Assembly (NCBI GenBank): GCA_028875075.1
Contig: JAPPGF010000023.1
Coordinates: 1 to 64,000 of the forward strand
Length of the DNA stretch: 64,000 nt
Origin: Gemmatimonadota bacterium
Lineage (GTDB): Bacteria; Gemmatimonadota; Gemmatimonadetes; Longimicrobiales; Gaopeijiaceae
Reading direction: 5' to 3'
Part shown: positions 38,035 to 47,888 of the stretch, in pieces
Position numbering within the stretch: position 1 is the stretch's first letter
Layout of the letters: every line of letters begins with the position of its first letter
Position numbers and translations under genes: made by a program
Notes under the pieces: model-generated
Seen by the model: only the letters and a program-made list of their open reading frames with translations
What the model was told of the DNA's origin: nothing
The model's database searches: none

Positions 38035-39477
38035 ATGACGTCACGGCCCACAACGATCGCGTCGGCGCAGTTGGACGACCGCCCACACGAGGAGTGCGGC
38101 GTCATCGGCGTGAGTGGAGTCGACAGCGCAGCCGAGCTGGCCTTCCTCGGGCTCTACGCGCTCCAGCACCGCGGTCAGGAGGCTGCGGGCATCGTGTCCC
38201 TCACAGCCGAGGGCACACGGGTGCACAAGGGGCTCGGGCTAGTCGCGGAGGTCTTCGACGGCCCCTGCCTGAGCCAACTCCGGGGAGCAACCGCGGTCGG
38301 CCATGTGCGCTATTCGACCGCCGGGGGCGGCCGCGCCCAGAACACGCAGCCTTTCGTCGTCCGATATGCAGAAGGTGACTTGGTCGTCGCACACAACGGG
38401 AACCTCACCAACGCCATCGAGCTGCGCACCCGCCTCGTCGAGGAGGGCGCGATTTTCCAGACCAGCAGCGACTCCGAGGTCATCGTCCACTTGGTGGCCC
38501 GCTCTCGGCACGACAGCGTCGACGCGCAGATCGACGACGCGCTCGGACACCTCGAAGGTGCGTTCTCCTTAGTCATGGCCGTGGGCGAAGCTCTGTACGC
38601 TGTGCGCGATCCGCGCGGCTTCCGTCCCCTCCAGCTCGGGCGCAAGGGCCGCGGATACGTGGTGGCGAGCGAGACCTGCGCTTTCGACATCATGGGCGCG
38701 CGCTACGTGCGCGATCTGGACCCAGGCGAGGTTCTCAAGATTTCCGGGTCCAAGATCGAAACCCTGCGTCCGCTCACCTCCATCGGCCGAACGGCTCCCT
38801 GCATCTTTGAGCTGGTGTATTTCGCCCGCCCCGACTCCCGTCTGTGGGGCGTGAGCGTGGACCGAGCGCGGCGTGCCTTCGGCCGGCAACTCGCGCGGGA
38901 ACACCCGGCCGCCGCGGACGCGGTCATTGCAGTCCCCGACAGCGCCAACTCAGCCGCTCTCGGGTTCGCCGAGGAGAGCGGCATCCCTTACGAACTCGGC
39001 CTGCTCCGGAACCACTACGTCGGCCGCACATTCATCAAGCCGTCACAGAGCGATCGTGACTTTGGAGCAAGACTGAAATACAACCCGGTGCGCGAGGTTG
39101 TGGACGGGAAGCGGATCGTAGTGGTAGACGACTCGCTCGTGCGGGGCACGACGGGCCGGAGCCTGGTCAAGTTCATCCGCGAAGCCGGAGCTCAGGAGGT
39201 TCACTTTCGCATCGCCAGCCCTCCCGTCCGCTATCCGTGCTTCTACGGCATCGACATGCCCAACCGAGAAGAACTGATCGGAGCCCGCCTCACCATCGAC
39301 GAGACCCGTGACGCTCTGGGCGTTAACTCGCTCGGCTACCTGAGCATGGAGGGAATGCAGGAGGCCGTATCCGAGGGGGGCCCGTACTGCGATGCCTGCT
39401 TCTCGGGGAACTACACCGCGCCCCTGGTCGACGTTGAGCGCGGCTACGCGCCCGGCAATCTCGCGCTACGGTCTTGA
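38035..39477 (+). CDS. purF: Amidophosphoribosyltransferase
   Basis: First committed step of purine synthesis, making phosphoribosylamine from PRPP and glutamine. A 20-residue propeptide precedes nucleophile Cys21 (HEECGVIGV), as in the self-processed type. The PRPP loop VVVDDSLVRGTTGRSL is intact. Cysteines in APCIFELVYFARPDS, RYPCFYGIDMP and the late YCDACFSGNY match the four Fe-S ligands of the B. subtilis-type enzyme, so an iron-sulfur cluster is likely. No clear ribosome-binding site. TTGA overlap with add. Confidence 0.95.
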   Translation: MTSRPTTIASAQLDDRPHEECGVIGVSGVDSAAELAFLGLYALQHRGQEAAGIVSLTAEGTRVHKGLGLVAEVFDGPCLSQLRGATAVGHVRYSTAGGGRAQNTQPFVVRYAEGDLVVAHNGNLTNAIELRTRLVEEGAIFQTSSDSEVIVHLVARSRHDSVDAQIDDALGHLEGAFSLVMAVGEALYAVRDPRGFRPLQLGRKGRGYVVASETCAFDIMGARYVRDLDPGEVLKISGSKIETLRPLTSIGRTAPCIFELVYFARPDSRLWGVSVDRARRAFGRQLAREHPAAADAVIAVPDSANSAALGFAEESGIPYELGLLRNHYVGRTFIKPSQSDRDFGARLKYNPVREVVDGKRIVVVDDSLVRGTTGRSLVKFIREAGAQEVHFRIASPPVRYPCFYGIDMPNREELIGARLTIDETRDALGVNSLGYLSMEGMQEAVSEGGPYCDACFSGNYTAPLVDVERGYAPGNLALRS

Positions 39478-40508
39478 GCGGTCCGGTCACGCGCGAGCGC
39501 CTACGATCGCTTCCAAAGGCCGAACTCCACGTCCACCTAGACGGCAGTCTACGTCCTCAGACACTGCTTGAGCTTGCACGGAAGCGAGGTGTGTCGGTCC
39601 CTGCGACCGACGCGGTCGAGCTGGAGCGACGGATGGTGGCCGCCGAAGCCGGCAGCCTCCAGCGCTATCTGGCGGGATTCGACCTTACGATCTCGGTCAT
39701 GCAGGACGCCTTGTCGATCGAGCGGATCGCGTACGAACTCGCCGAGGATGCAGCGGCCGAAGGCGTACACTACCTCGAAGTGCGCTATTCGCCCGTCCTA
39801 AACACACGCAAGGGGTTGTCTCTCGACGAAGCCATCGAGGCGTCCCTGGCCGGCCTCGCCCGAGCGCAAACCCGGCTCGACGTATGCGCGCGCCTCATCG
39901 TGTGCGCACTGCGCCAGTTGCAGCCGTCCGTCTCGCGCCGGTTGGCGACGCTGGCCGCTACCTACGGCGACCGAGGGATCGTGGGCTTCGATCTAGCCGG
40001 ACCCGAACTGGGACACCCGGCACGCGACCACCAGGACGCCTTCGCGATCGCAGCGGAGGCCGGACTCGGCGTGACTGTCCACGCCGGCGAGGCTGACGGA
40101 CCCGAGTCTATTCGGCAGGCCCTAGACCACTGCCGCGTTCAGCGCCTCGGTCACGGAACGCGCCTCTTCGAAGATCCCGAGCTGCTGGCCCGGGTCCGGT
40201 CGGAGGGGATCGCGCTCGAGGTCTGCATCGCGTCGAACGTGCATACCGGCGCCGTGCCCCGCGTCGACCGCCATCCCGTCCGACGCTACATTGACGCCGA
40301 GCTAGAGGTCACGCTCAACACCGACAACCGCCTGATCTCGGGCGTCACCCTCACCGATGAGTTCTGGACGGCACACCGCCATCTCGGCTTCACCTGGGAC
40401 GAACTCCGATCGGTTGCACGCGCGGCCTTCGCGCACGCGTTCCTCCCCGAAACCGAGCGCGCACGGATGGTCGACGCGTTCGATCGGGAGAGTCGCCGTC
40501 AGCGCTAG
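39474..40508 (+). CDS. add: Adenosine deaminase family protein
   Basis: Zinc amidohydrolase of the adenosine/adenine deaminase family, 344 residues. Metal ligands in KAELHVHLDGSL, VTVHAGEADGPESI (catalytic Glu nearby), RLGHGTRL, the conserved EVCIASNVHTGAV, and NTDNRL, where the second Asp of the common NTDD is Asn, as in some actinobacterial enzymes. It fits purine salvage and sits at the end of the purine run, coupled to purF by TTGA. Related aminofutalosine deaminases cannot be fully excluded. Confidence 0.88.
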   Translation: MSGPVTRERLRSLPKAELHVHLDGSLRPQTLLELARKRGVSVPATDAVELERRMVAAEAGSLQRYLAGFDLTISVMQDALSIERIAYELAEDAAAEGVHYLEVRYSPVLNTRKGLSLDEAIEASLAGLARAQTRLDVCARLIVCALRQLQPSVSRRLATLAATYGDRGIVGFDLAGPELGHPARDHQDAFAIAAEAGLGVTVHAGEADGPESIRQALDHCRVQRLGHGTRLFEDPELLARVRSEGIALEVCIASNVHTGAVPRVDRHPVRRYIDAELEVTLNTDNRLISGVTLTDEFWTAHRHLGFTWDELRSVARAAFAHAFLPETERARMVDAFDRESRRQR

Positions 40509-40676
40509 CGGAGCTTCGTGTCCTTGTCGCGCTGGCTCACGACGACGCCGCGGACCTCCGGCGCCGGGCGCGACGCACTCGCGACGTCGGCGCTCGTCAT
40601 GGTGCGAAGTGGGGAGGCGCGAATAATAGCAGCGAGTCAAGCATTTTCAGGCATGGTCGGTCCTGCGAACGACCAA

Positions 40677-40694
40677 GAACGCTGCTTAGCGTTC
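40677..40694 (-). terminator. Possible terminator at the fbp 3' end
   Basis: GAACGCT and AGCGTTC form a 7-bp stem with a 4-nt loop that spans the fbp stop codon. On the - strand it is followed by TTGGTCGTT, a weak T-rich tail. It lies between the convergent add and fbp genes. Confidence 0.35.
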
Positions 40695-41687
40695 CGAATC
40701 GCCGGAGACTAGGGTTCGGGCACACTCTACGAGGTCTAGGGAGCCGATGTAGAGCGGGGTCCGCTGGTGAAGTTCCGTGGGTAGTTGGTCCAAGATGTCG
40801 CCGTGCCCGTCGATCGCCCCCCCTCCCGCCTCTTTACAGATCATCGCCAAGGGCGCGGCCTCGTAGAGGAGCCGCAGTTTGCCGCGTGGGCTTCTGGAAT
40901 CGGCCGGGTACATGAAGACCCCACCCGAGAGGAGCGTCCGATGGAAGTCGGCCACCAGTGAACCGATGTAGCGGGCGCTGAGGCCCTCTTGCCGCTTCAG
41001 TTCGGAGACGAACTGGCGCTGGCCCGGGCCCCAGAGGTCATAGTAGGACTCGTTGACCGAGTATGTTCGCGACGTGCTCTCCGGGATATGGATGTTCGGA
41101 TGACTGAGCAGGAACTCTCCGATGCTGGGATCCAGGGTGAAGCCGTGCACTCCGGCCCCGCTCGTGTATACGAGCATAGTCGACGAACCATAGACGACGT
41201 AACCGGCGGCGAGCTGCCGGCGACCGGGCTGCAGGCAGTCCTCAAGGCGCCCGTCCGGACCCTCGGTGACCTTGAGGTGGACGGAGAAGATGGTCCCGAT
41301 GGATACGTTCAAGTCGATGTTGCTGGACCCGTCAAGCGGGTCGTAGAGCAGCACGTACTTCCCGCGGGGGAACTTCTCGGGGATCGCCACGATGTCGGGA
41401 TGCTCCTCTGAGACCATGCAACACAGATCGCCGGTGTGGTCCATGGCCTTGCAGATAACCTCGTCGGCAAATACGTCGAGTTTCTTCACGACTTCGTCGT
41501 GGACGTTCCTACTGCCGGCCTGACCCAAGATGTCGACCAAACCGGCCTTGTTCACTTCGCGGCTGATGATCTTGGCGGCCAGTGCGATGTCGTAGAGGAT
41601 GTTGCTGAAGGCTCCCGTGGCTTCGGGATGCCTGCGCTCCTCTTCCACGATGTGGCGTGAAAGCGTCACGACGCTGGTTTCGGCCAT
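40686..41687 (-). CDS. fbp: Fructose-1,6-bisphosphatase class I
   Basis: Gluconeogenic phosphatase producing fructose 6-phosphate. The 333-residue protein has MVSEEHPDIV, the metal-binding YDPLDGSSNIDLNVSIGTIF, the VYTSGAGVHGFTLDPSIGEF stretch, the YIGSLVADFHRTLLSGGVFMYP substrate region and KLRLLYEAAPLA. ATG start with GGGAG upstream. It is a single - strand gene between add and the symporter. Confidence 0.96.
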   Translation of the reverse strand: MAETSVVTLSRHIVEEERRHPEATGAFSNILYDIALAAKIISREVNKAGLVDILGQAGSRNVHDEVVKKLDVFADEVICKAMDHTGDLCCMVSEEHPDIVAIPEKFPRGKYVLLYDPLDGSSNIDLNVSIGTIFSVHLKVTEGPDGRLEDCLQPGRRQLAAGYVVYGSSTMLVYTSGAGVHGFTLDPSIGEFLLSHPNIHIPESTSRTYSVNESYYDLWGPGQRQFVSELKRQEGLSARYIGSLVADFHRTLLSGGVFMYPADSRSPRGKLRLLYEAAPLAMICKEAGGGAIDGHGDILDQLPTELHQRTPLYIGSLDLVECARTLVSGDSER

Positions 41688-42017
41688 CTCTACCGGTGTC
41701 TCCCGTTCAGCCTATTGTCTAGGGCGTGAGGAATAATCCCGCCCGAGCTTGCGCGGGTCAAACCGGCAGACCGCTCGAACTCAAGCCTCCGGCAGCCGTC
41801 GCACGCGAGAGCGGCGTCTTGCCTCAAAATCTGCGCTTCAACTATCGTGGCTCCCTTTCTGTCTGAGAAGTGGAGGGCGGCTCGGTCGGGAGTTCGTCTT
41901 CGCCGTCCGCCCGGCACCCGAAGCAGTTGTGCGTCCGTGCGGTGCCCGTATCGATCCCGATGCGGGCGATCGGTGAAGGACGCACCGACCTGGAGAACTG
42001 TTGGAGACGCCTGACGC
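41688..42017. other. Divergent intergenic region between fbp and the symporter
   Basis: This 330-bp stretch has no gene I can support. It must contain the promoters of both neighbours. A clear -10/-35 pair was not found by eye. Confidence 0.4.
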
Positions 42018-43262
42018 TTGAACAATCTCGCAACCGCCATAGGTCTCGTCCTCGGCCTCGTCGTGGGGCTCTTCGCTGCGGCCACTGACATCGCGGTCGC
42101 AGACAGCCTGATTCAAGGGGTTGCCCCCTTGGGCACGCTCTTCATAAACGCCATTCGGATGGTCGTGATTCCCCTCGTCGTCACCACGATCTTCGTCGGC
42201 GTGGCCAGGCTGGGAAACCCGAGGACCGTGGGCAAACTAGGGGGTTCGGCTCTCGGGTTCTTCTGGGGCACGACGATCCCCGCCATCGTCATCGGCATTA
42301 CGTTCATGAAGACCGCGCTCGACATCTGGCCAGCCTCGGTCCAGGCCGGCACACCGGACGAGGGGCCACCCGTCGTTCCCGGCCTGTTGGACTTCTTGCT
42401 GGGCTTGATCCCGGCCAATCCCTTCGCAGCGGCCTCCGAAGGTGCCCTGCTCGCCCTCATCGTGTTCACGATTCTCGTAGCTGCCGCGGCCGGAGCGCTC
42501 GGCGACGAGCGACGCGAGCGACTGGTCACGTTGGCCGAGGACATCAGCGCCGTCTTCGTGAAGCTGATCCACTGGATCCTGTGGACGGCCCCGGTGGGCG
42601 TGTTCGGGCTCACCGCACCCGTCATTGCACGACTGGGGTTCGGCCTGCTGCCCAGCCTGTTCGTGTTCGTGTCTACCGTCGTGATCGGCCTGTTCGTCTT
42701 CACGGCGGTCTTCTATCTGTTGCCCGCGCGCTTTGTGGGCGGCAAGGGAATCGGCGACTTCATTCGAGGCGTGGTCGGGACGTACACCATCGGTTTTTCG
42801 ACGACGAGCTCGGTGGCCTCACTGCCCGTCATGTTCAAGGACGCGGACAAGCTCGGCGTGTCCCCGCCTGTCGCGTCTCTGGTGCTTTCCCTGGGGGCGG
42901 CCATCAACCGGGCCGGCAGCGCGCTGTTTCAGGGCGCCGCCTTGGTCCTTCTCGCCGCCATCTCAGGTGTCTCTCTCTCCGCCACCACGCTCCTGAGTGC
43001 CGGAATGGTTGGCCTCGTGGTCGCCATGTCTGTCGCGCCGGTTCCCTCCGCCAGCATCGTGACACTGGCTCCCATTCTAGAGACGGCGGGCGTTCCGCTC
43101 ACCGGGCTTGGCATTCTCCTAGGAATCGACCGCATCCCGGACATGTTCAGGAGCGCGACCAACACGACAGGGCATGTCGCATGCGCTGTAGTGGTGGAGG
43201 GGTTGGTGGGCGGTGACGTCACTGAGCCCGACCGGGCCACGGCCGAACGGGGCCGTGCGTAG
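42018..43262 (+). CDS. Dicarboxylate/amino acid:cation symporter (DAACS family)
   Basis: This 414-residue inner-membrane protein of the GltP/DctA type has about eight membrane helices and two re-entrant loops. FINAIRMVVIPLVVTTIFVGVARL is the family N-terminal landmark. The serine-rich HP1 loop reads GFSTTSSVASLPV. LSLGAAINRAGSALFQGAA replaces the usual N-x-D-G-T segment (here N-R-A-G-S), so substrate preference may differ from glutamate/aspartate. The frame begins with TTG at 42018, with GGAG 11 nt upstream; a later start is possible but would cut the first helix. Confidence 0.9.
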   Translation: MNNLATAIGLVLGLVVGLFAAATDIAVADSLIQGVAPLGTLFINAIRMVVIPLVVTTIFVGVARLGNPRTVGKLGGSALGFFWGTTIPAIVIGITFMKTALDIWPASVQAGTPDEGPPVVPGLLDFLLGLIPANPFAAASEGALLALIVFTILVAAAAGALGDERRERLVTLAEDISAVFVKLIHWILWTAPVGVFGLTAPVIARLGFGLLPSLFVFVSTVVIGLFVFTAVFYLLPARFVGGKGIGDFIRGVVGTYTIGFSTTSSVASLPVMFKDADKLGVSPPVASLVLSLGAAINRAGSALFQGAALVLLAAISGVSLSATTLLSAGMVGLVVAMSVAPVPSASIVTLAPILETAGVPLTGLGILLGIDRIPDMFRSATNTTGHVACAVVVEGLVGGDVTEPDRATAERGRA

Positions 43263-43574
43263 GCGCTGTCAAGCAGCCTCGGGGATCCCCACGTACCCGT
43301 CGTCCCTCAGTCCCTTGACTGCGTGGCTCCTTCCCACTTGCGGGCCGGCGCTGAGGGATTCTCTCGCCTGACGCCACCTGGAATCGGCCTGCCCGGAGCC
43401 TCTGCTTCTCCATTCCCTCCGTAGGGACCTCCAACCATCGCTGGAGGGGCTTGAGCAGTCGTTTTCCTGTCGAGCAAGCGTCAGGCAGCGAAAGGCAAGT
43501 CGCGAGGGCTAAGCGAATACGGTACGTTCTCGCGCCTACCTTGCCACTCTGTACGCAACAAGCAATTCTCCCCC
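43263..43574. other. Intergenic stretch before the DUF2905 gene
   Basis: This 312-bp stretch has no supported gene. A short GGGGATCCCC palindrome just after the symporter stop is the only symmetric element seen, and it is too small to call a terminator. Confidence 0.4.
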
Positions 43575-43793
43575 ATGCGTTCACAGCTGGGTCCCATACT
43601 GGTAGCGCTGGGCGCGGGACTGCTCCTAGTGGGACTCCTAGTGTGGAGCGGCATGGTGTCGTGGTTCGGTCAGCTTCCTGGAGACATCAGGGTCGTGCGT
43701 CCGAACACACGCATTTACGTACCGATTACCTCGATGGTCATCCTCTCCGTCGTGCTTTCGGCAATCCTCGTTACAATCCGGAGATTTATGTAG
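43575..43793 (+). CDS. Small DUF2905 membrane protein
   Basis: This 72-residue protein has two hydrophobic helices (PILVALGAGLLLVGLLVWSG and ITSMVILSVVLSAILVTI) flanking the DUF2905 core FGQLPGDIRVVRPNTRIYVPI. The function of the family is unknown. No Shine-Dalgarno is evident before the ATG. It stands alone in the + orientation. Confidence 0.88.
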   Translation: MRSQLGPILVALGAGLLLVGLLVWSGMVSWFGQLPGDIRVVRPNTRIYVPITSMVILSVVLSAILVTIRRFM

Positions 43794-44032
43794 TCCCGGC
43801 CATAACTCTCGCAGGACGACGGCGCATGGGGGAGCCCGAAGACCCTCGGCCCCTTTGGCGCTTGAGTTTCACCTCAGCCCGCACATTCTGCCTGTTCGTA
43901 GTTGGCCGGCGACTCGCAGCCGAGCGGTGACGACCGGGTGGTGCGGCCACGGCCAGCGCTTCACCTGGACGGCTGCCACGTCTCGCTTGATCCCCTCACG
44001 TACGACGTGCTCCCGGCGAGAACTCGCGACGT

Positions 44033-45316
44033 TTACTCAAAGCGAAGCGCTGCGACCGGTTCGAGCCGGGAGGCCCGCAGCGCCGGCAAGAGGCCGAATG
44101 CAATACCGGTAATCGCCGCCATAGCGAGCGCGGCCACAACCGCCCAAGCAGGTACGGCTGCCGGAAGCGGGGTGAACAATGCCACCAACTCCGCGAACCC
44201 AAGACCGACGAGCATCCCGAGTGCCGCCCCCAGCACAGTAAGCAGCCCGGCCTCGGCTAGGAACTGCCAGAGTATCTCACCCCGCGTGGCGCCCACGGCT
44301 TTCCTGAGCCCGATCTCATAAGTGCGCTCGGTGACCGAGATCAACATGATCCCGATGACGCCCACACCTCCGACCATCAGTGCGACGGACGTCAGAGCGA
44401 GCGTGCCGAGCAAGAGCATCGACGTGAGCCGGTCAATCAACGCCAAGACCTGGGCGGACTCGATCAGCGCGAAGTCATTGGGCTCGCTCGGTCTGAGCCC
44501 GCGCATTACCCGGAGCATGGCGATCACCTCGTCCTTGACCCGCCCCAGGCTCACGGAGTCAGCGGGAACGACTAGGATTTGCGCCCGATCCTCGTCCGCC
44601 GAGAGGTGCTTGAGCGCGGCCGTGTACGGCACCACGACCCAGTGTCTGATGACTGCCGTGAAGATGTTGGGCGCCGGAGCGAAGACGCCGACGACCCTGA
44701 ACTCGCGCTGACCGCCGCGGGAATTCACCAGCCCGATACGCTGACCGATCGGATCGCGGCCGCCGAACAGCTCCTGCGCCAGTTCGTCGGAAATCACCGC
44801 GATCGCACGGCTTCGTCGCGCCTCGGCGCCAGTGAAATCACGTCCCGCGACGAAATCGCCCTGTGTGTAGCTCGGCCAACCCGCTGCGTACCCCTGGCCC
44901 TGCACGCCCGCAAGCCGGCGTCCGTCGAAGTCCACCGTGACATTCAGCGGCACGTTGTAGAGAGCCTCCCCGACCGAGGCAAGCCGACCGATGCGATCGG
45001 CCTCCAGTGGTCTGATCTTGGGCTGTGTCCACCACGGATCGCCCTCCAGACGCGCGGCCGTGAAGTCGAACCGAGTGAGCACGAAGTTGCGGGGTCCCGA
45101 CACCTCGACCGAGTCCTGGATCGACGTGCGCAGGCCGGCGACGAACGCCGTCAAGACCATGACTGCAGCGACGCCTATGGAGACTCCGAACATCGTGAGT
45201 AGAGACCGGGCCCGGTTCGTGACGAGAGCCTCGAGCGCGATACTGAAGCCGCCGCCCAGATTCAGTCGCCGTTGATCGTTGTCGACTCCGGTGCCGGCGC
45301 CTTCCGTGCTGTTCAC
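44033..45316 (-). CDS. MacB/FtsX-type ABC transporter permease (second of two)
   Basis: This 427-residue permease has an N-terminal helix (SLLTMFGVSIGVAAVMVLTAFVAG), a periplasmic MacB_PCD domain (about 60-270), and a C-terminal FtsX domain with three helices (LALTSVALMVGGVGVIGIMLISVTERTYEIGLRKAVGATRGEI). No nucleotide-binding domain is attached. It ends LEPVAALRFE, like its neighbour's LDPVDALRYE. It overlaps the first permease by ATGA and belongs to an efflux or lipoprotein-type transport operon with HlyD and TolC partners. Confidence 0.92.
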   Translation of the reverse strand: MNSTEGAGTGVDNDQRRLNLGGGFSIALEALVTNRARSLLTMFGVSIGVAAVMVLTAFVAGLRTSIQDSVEVSGPRNFVLTRFDFTAARLEGDPWWTQPKIRPLEADRIGRLASVGEALYNVPLNVTVDFDGRRLAGVQGQGYAAGWPSYTQGDFVAGRDFTGAEARRSRAIAVISDELAQELFGGRDPIGQRIGLVNSRGGQREFRVVGVFAPAPNIFTAVIRHWVVVPYTAALKHLSADEDRAQILVVPADSVSLGRVKDEVIAMLRVMRGLRPSEPNDFALIESAQVLALIDRLTSMLLLGTLALTSVALMVGGVGVIGIMLISVTERTYEIGLRKAVGATRGEILWQFLAEAGLLTVLGAALGMLVGLGFAELVALFTPLPAAVPAWAVVAALAMAAITGIAFGLLPALRASRLEPVAALRFE

Positions 45317-46554
45317 TCGTACCGGAGCGCGTCGACGGGATCAAGGCGAGCTGCTCTAGCCGCGGGATAGACGCCCGCGGCAATGCCAACCACGAGTCCC
45401 ATGGCAATGCTCAGAAGGATCCACTCGGGCGCCACTGCGGCGGGAAGCGGGGTCGCGGTACGCAGCAGCAGTGTCAGGCCACTCCCGACGCCTGCTCCGA
45501 CTAGCGCGCCACACCCAGAGAGCGTGGCCGACTCAACCAGGACCTGCCTCAGGATGTCTCGGCGGCGGGCGCCAACTGCCTTGCGCACGCCGAACTCGCG
45601 TGTCCTCTCCATGACCGAGACGAGCATGATATTCACGATCACGACCCCGCCTACGATCAGCGCGATCGCGACAAGACCGGGTAGCGCCACGAACAAGACG
45701 CTCGAAATACGGTCCCAGAAAGACAGCGTCTCCGCTGATGTCTCCAAGGCAAAGTCGTTGTCCTCCGTCGGCCTGAGTCCCCGGCGAGCACGCATGAGTC
45801 CCTCAATCTCCGTTTGGGCTTCGCGCAGACTCGACGGATCCAGTGCCTGGATCACGACCTGATCCACCACGCCGTGCGGGTTGATGCTTGCCTCGATCGG
45901 CGAGAGTGCGGGCAGGACAGCCAGGTTGTCGAGCGACTCGCCGAAGAGCGAGCCGAGTGGCTCGATCACGCCGATCACCCGATACGGGAAACCACGGATC
46001 CGGACCGAGCGCCCGAGCGGGTCCAAGTCCTGGAACAGCTGATCCGCAGTGCCCCACCCCAGCACCGCGACGGGTACTCCCCGATCCGCCTCCTGTGGAG
46101 TGAACGCGCGACCTCGCTCGATCACCCAATCGCGGATCGCAAAGACCTCGCGGGAGGCGCCCATTAGACGCACGTTCGTGGCCGTACGCCCGTTGTCGCC
46201 CTCGACCGCGCCCCCGGTCGCGCTCTCGACGGCCACGCGAACGGGTACGGAAAGACGAGCCCGTACGGCGTCCGCATCCTCGTGGGTGATCGCTGGACGG
46301 CGGCGCTGAGCACGCCAGTACTCCGGGTCAGTACTGAAGTTGATCTCGGGGGAGCGCCGGAGTCGAACGGTGTTGATGCCGAAGATCGTGGTTGAGAAGT
46401 CCTCGCGAATGTAGCGGTCCATCCCCTCGACAATGCTCACCACCAACAGCAGGAACATTACGCTGATGGTGACACCGAGCAGGGCAAAGAAGCTCTTCAG
46501 TTTCTCCGTACGCAGTTGGGTCAGCGCCAGGGCGATTCCTTCCCGAACGTACAC
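45313..46554 (-). CDS. MacB/FtsX-type ABC transporter permease (first of two)
   Basis: This 413-residue permease is a paralogue of the next gene with the same layout: N-terminal helix (KSFFALLGVTISVMFLLLVVSIVEG), periplasmic MacB_PCD region, and FtsX helices with VMERTREFGVRKAVGARRRDI. Together the two permeases could form a heterodimer. It lies 16 bp after hlyD. The ATPase such a transporter needs is not in this operon. Confidence 0.92.
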   Translation of the reverse strand: MYVREGIALALTQLRTEKLKSFFALLGVTISVMFLLLVVSIVEGMDRYIREDFSTTIFGINTVRLRRSPEINFSTDPEYWRAQRRRPAITHEDADAVRARLSVPVRVAVESATGGAVEGDNGRTATNVRLMGASREVFAIRDWVIERGRAFTPQEADRGVPVAVLGWGTADQLFQDLDPLGRSVRIRGFPYRVIGVIEPLGSLFGESLDNLAVLPALSPIEASINPHGVVDQVVIQALDPSSLREAQTEIEGLMRARRGLRPTEDNDFALETSAETLSFWDRISSVLFVALPGLVAIALIVGGVVIVNIMLVSVMERTREFGVRKAVGARRRDILRQVLVESATLSGCGALVGAGVGSGLTLLLRTATPLPAAVAPEWILLSIAMGLVVGIAAGVYPAARAARLDPVDALRYE

Positions 46555-46570
46555 TGACCCCGCCCTCGAC

Positions 46571-47878
46571 TCAGTTGTCGTTCGGGTCTAGCCGCCGCAC
46601 GCGATCACCACTGCGTAACTCACGAATCGCGGTGTAGGGTCCGGCCACTACCGTGTCGCCTGGGGCAACCCCGGACAGCACCTCGAAATGCTCGTCACCG
46701 GCGATGCCGACGAAGACCGGAAGGAACGCCACCCTGCGCGCATTCATGAGAAACACACCCTCCACCTCGTCCTCCCTGGCCCTTGCGACCCCCGGCTCGA
46801 TGTTTGGTTCGTTGCGATTACGGCCGAAGCCGAAAACACGGCGACGGCGTCGGGGCCTGTCGCCGTCAGGCAGCGTGTCGGCGGACGAACGCACCGTAAG
46901 CGCGATGATCGGGACCGCTACGGCGTCATCGCGAGTGTCGACCACGATGTCGGCGGTAGCCGACAGGTCCGGACGCAAGACAACGGGAGGCTGCTCGAGC
47001 GTGAGCACGACCTCGAAGTCGATCGCCGCTTGTTGGCCGGTCGCTGTCTGAGAGGACCGCGGACGGATTGCGCTGTTTCCGATCTCGGTGACACGCCCCG
47101 TGAAGGTCTCTCCCGGAAACGCGTCGATCTCCACCGATGCGCTGTCCCCGAGCGCAAGCTGCGGGACGTCGGTCTCATCCACCTGCACAACCACTTCGAC
47201 CACGCTCAGATCCGAGATGGTGAGGATGAGGCTGCCCGGGTTGTTCATGGTACCGATGATGACCGTCTCGCCCTCCTCAACCTGAAGGCGCGTGACCTTG
47301 CCGTCGATGGGAGCGCGGAGCACAGTCTTGGCGAGCCGATCGTCCGCCTCTGCGACGGAAGCGCGAGCCTGCTCCACAAAGTGACGAGCGGCCTCCAGTG
47401 AGGCTCGGGCAACCTCAGCGTTCGTCGCTGCGTCCTGGAGCTGCTGAGGGCTCACGAGCAGGGAGTCACGCCGGCTCAAGCTAGCTAGGCGTTCATGGTC
47501 GCGTTCTGCGCGGAGCAGCGTCGCCTCCTGTTGCGACGCCTGAGCCTGGGCTTGGCTGAGCCCGGCCCGGGCGCGCGACAGCGCTGCCTGGAACTGAGTC
47601 GGGTCGAGTCTGAGGAGGACTTGGCCAGCTCGGACGTCGTCGCCCGCGCGCACAAACAACTCGGCCACCCTTGCCGAGACGTCCGAGCTCAGGTCGACGG
47701 TTCTGCGTGCGCGGACGTTGCCGGACGCCGTGACGATGGCCACCAGGTCGCGACGACTCACCTCTTCGAGGCGGACCTCCAGTCCTCGTTCGCGCCAACG
47801 AACGACCATCGGAACCGCGGCTGTAGCGAGGGCAACGGCTGCGAGCACTCCGATTGTCAGCCTTCGTCCGGCAGTCAC
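46571..47878 (-). CDS. HlyD/MacA-type periplasmic adaptor protein
   Basis: This 435-residue adaptor has an N-terminal anchor (LTIGVLAAVALATAAVPMVV), a first lipoyl half (IVTASGNVRARRTVDLS), a long alpha-hairpin (about 100-185, RAGLSQAQAQASQQEATLLRAERDHERLASLSRRD), then the second lipoyl half (VLRAPIDGKVTRLQVEEGETV) and beta-barrel and membrane-proximal domains. An Arg-rich insertion (RPRRRRRVFGFGRNRN) late in the protein is unusual. It bridges the permeases and TolC. Confidence 0.92.
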   Translation of the reverse strand: MTAGRRLTIGVLAAVALATAAVPMVVRWRERGLEVRLEEVSRRDLVAIVTASGNVRARRTVDLSSDVSARVAELFVRAGDDVRAGQVLLRLDPTQFQAALSRARAGLSQAQAQASQQEATLLRAERDHERLASLSRRDSLLVSPQQLQDAATNAEVARASLEAARHFVEQARASVAEADDRLAKTVLRAPIDGKVTRLQVEEGETVIIGTMNNPGSLILTISDLSVVEVVVQVDETDVPQLALGDSASVEIDAFPGETFTGRVTEIGNSAIRPRSSQTATGQQAAIDFEVVLTLEQPPVVLRPDLSATADIVVDTRDDAVAVPIIALTVRSSADTLPDGDRPRRRRRVFGFGRNRNEPNIEPGVARAREDEVEGVFLMNARRVAFLPVFVGIAGDEHFEVLSGVAPGDTVVAGPYTAIRELRSGDRVRRLDPNDN

Positions 47879-47888
47879 TCGTATCTCC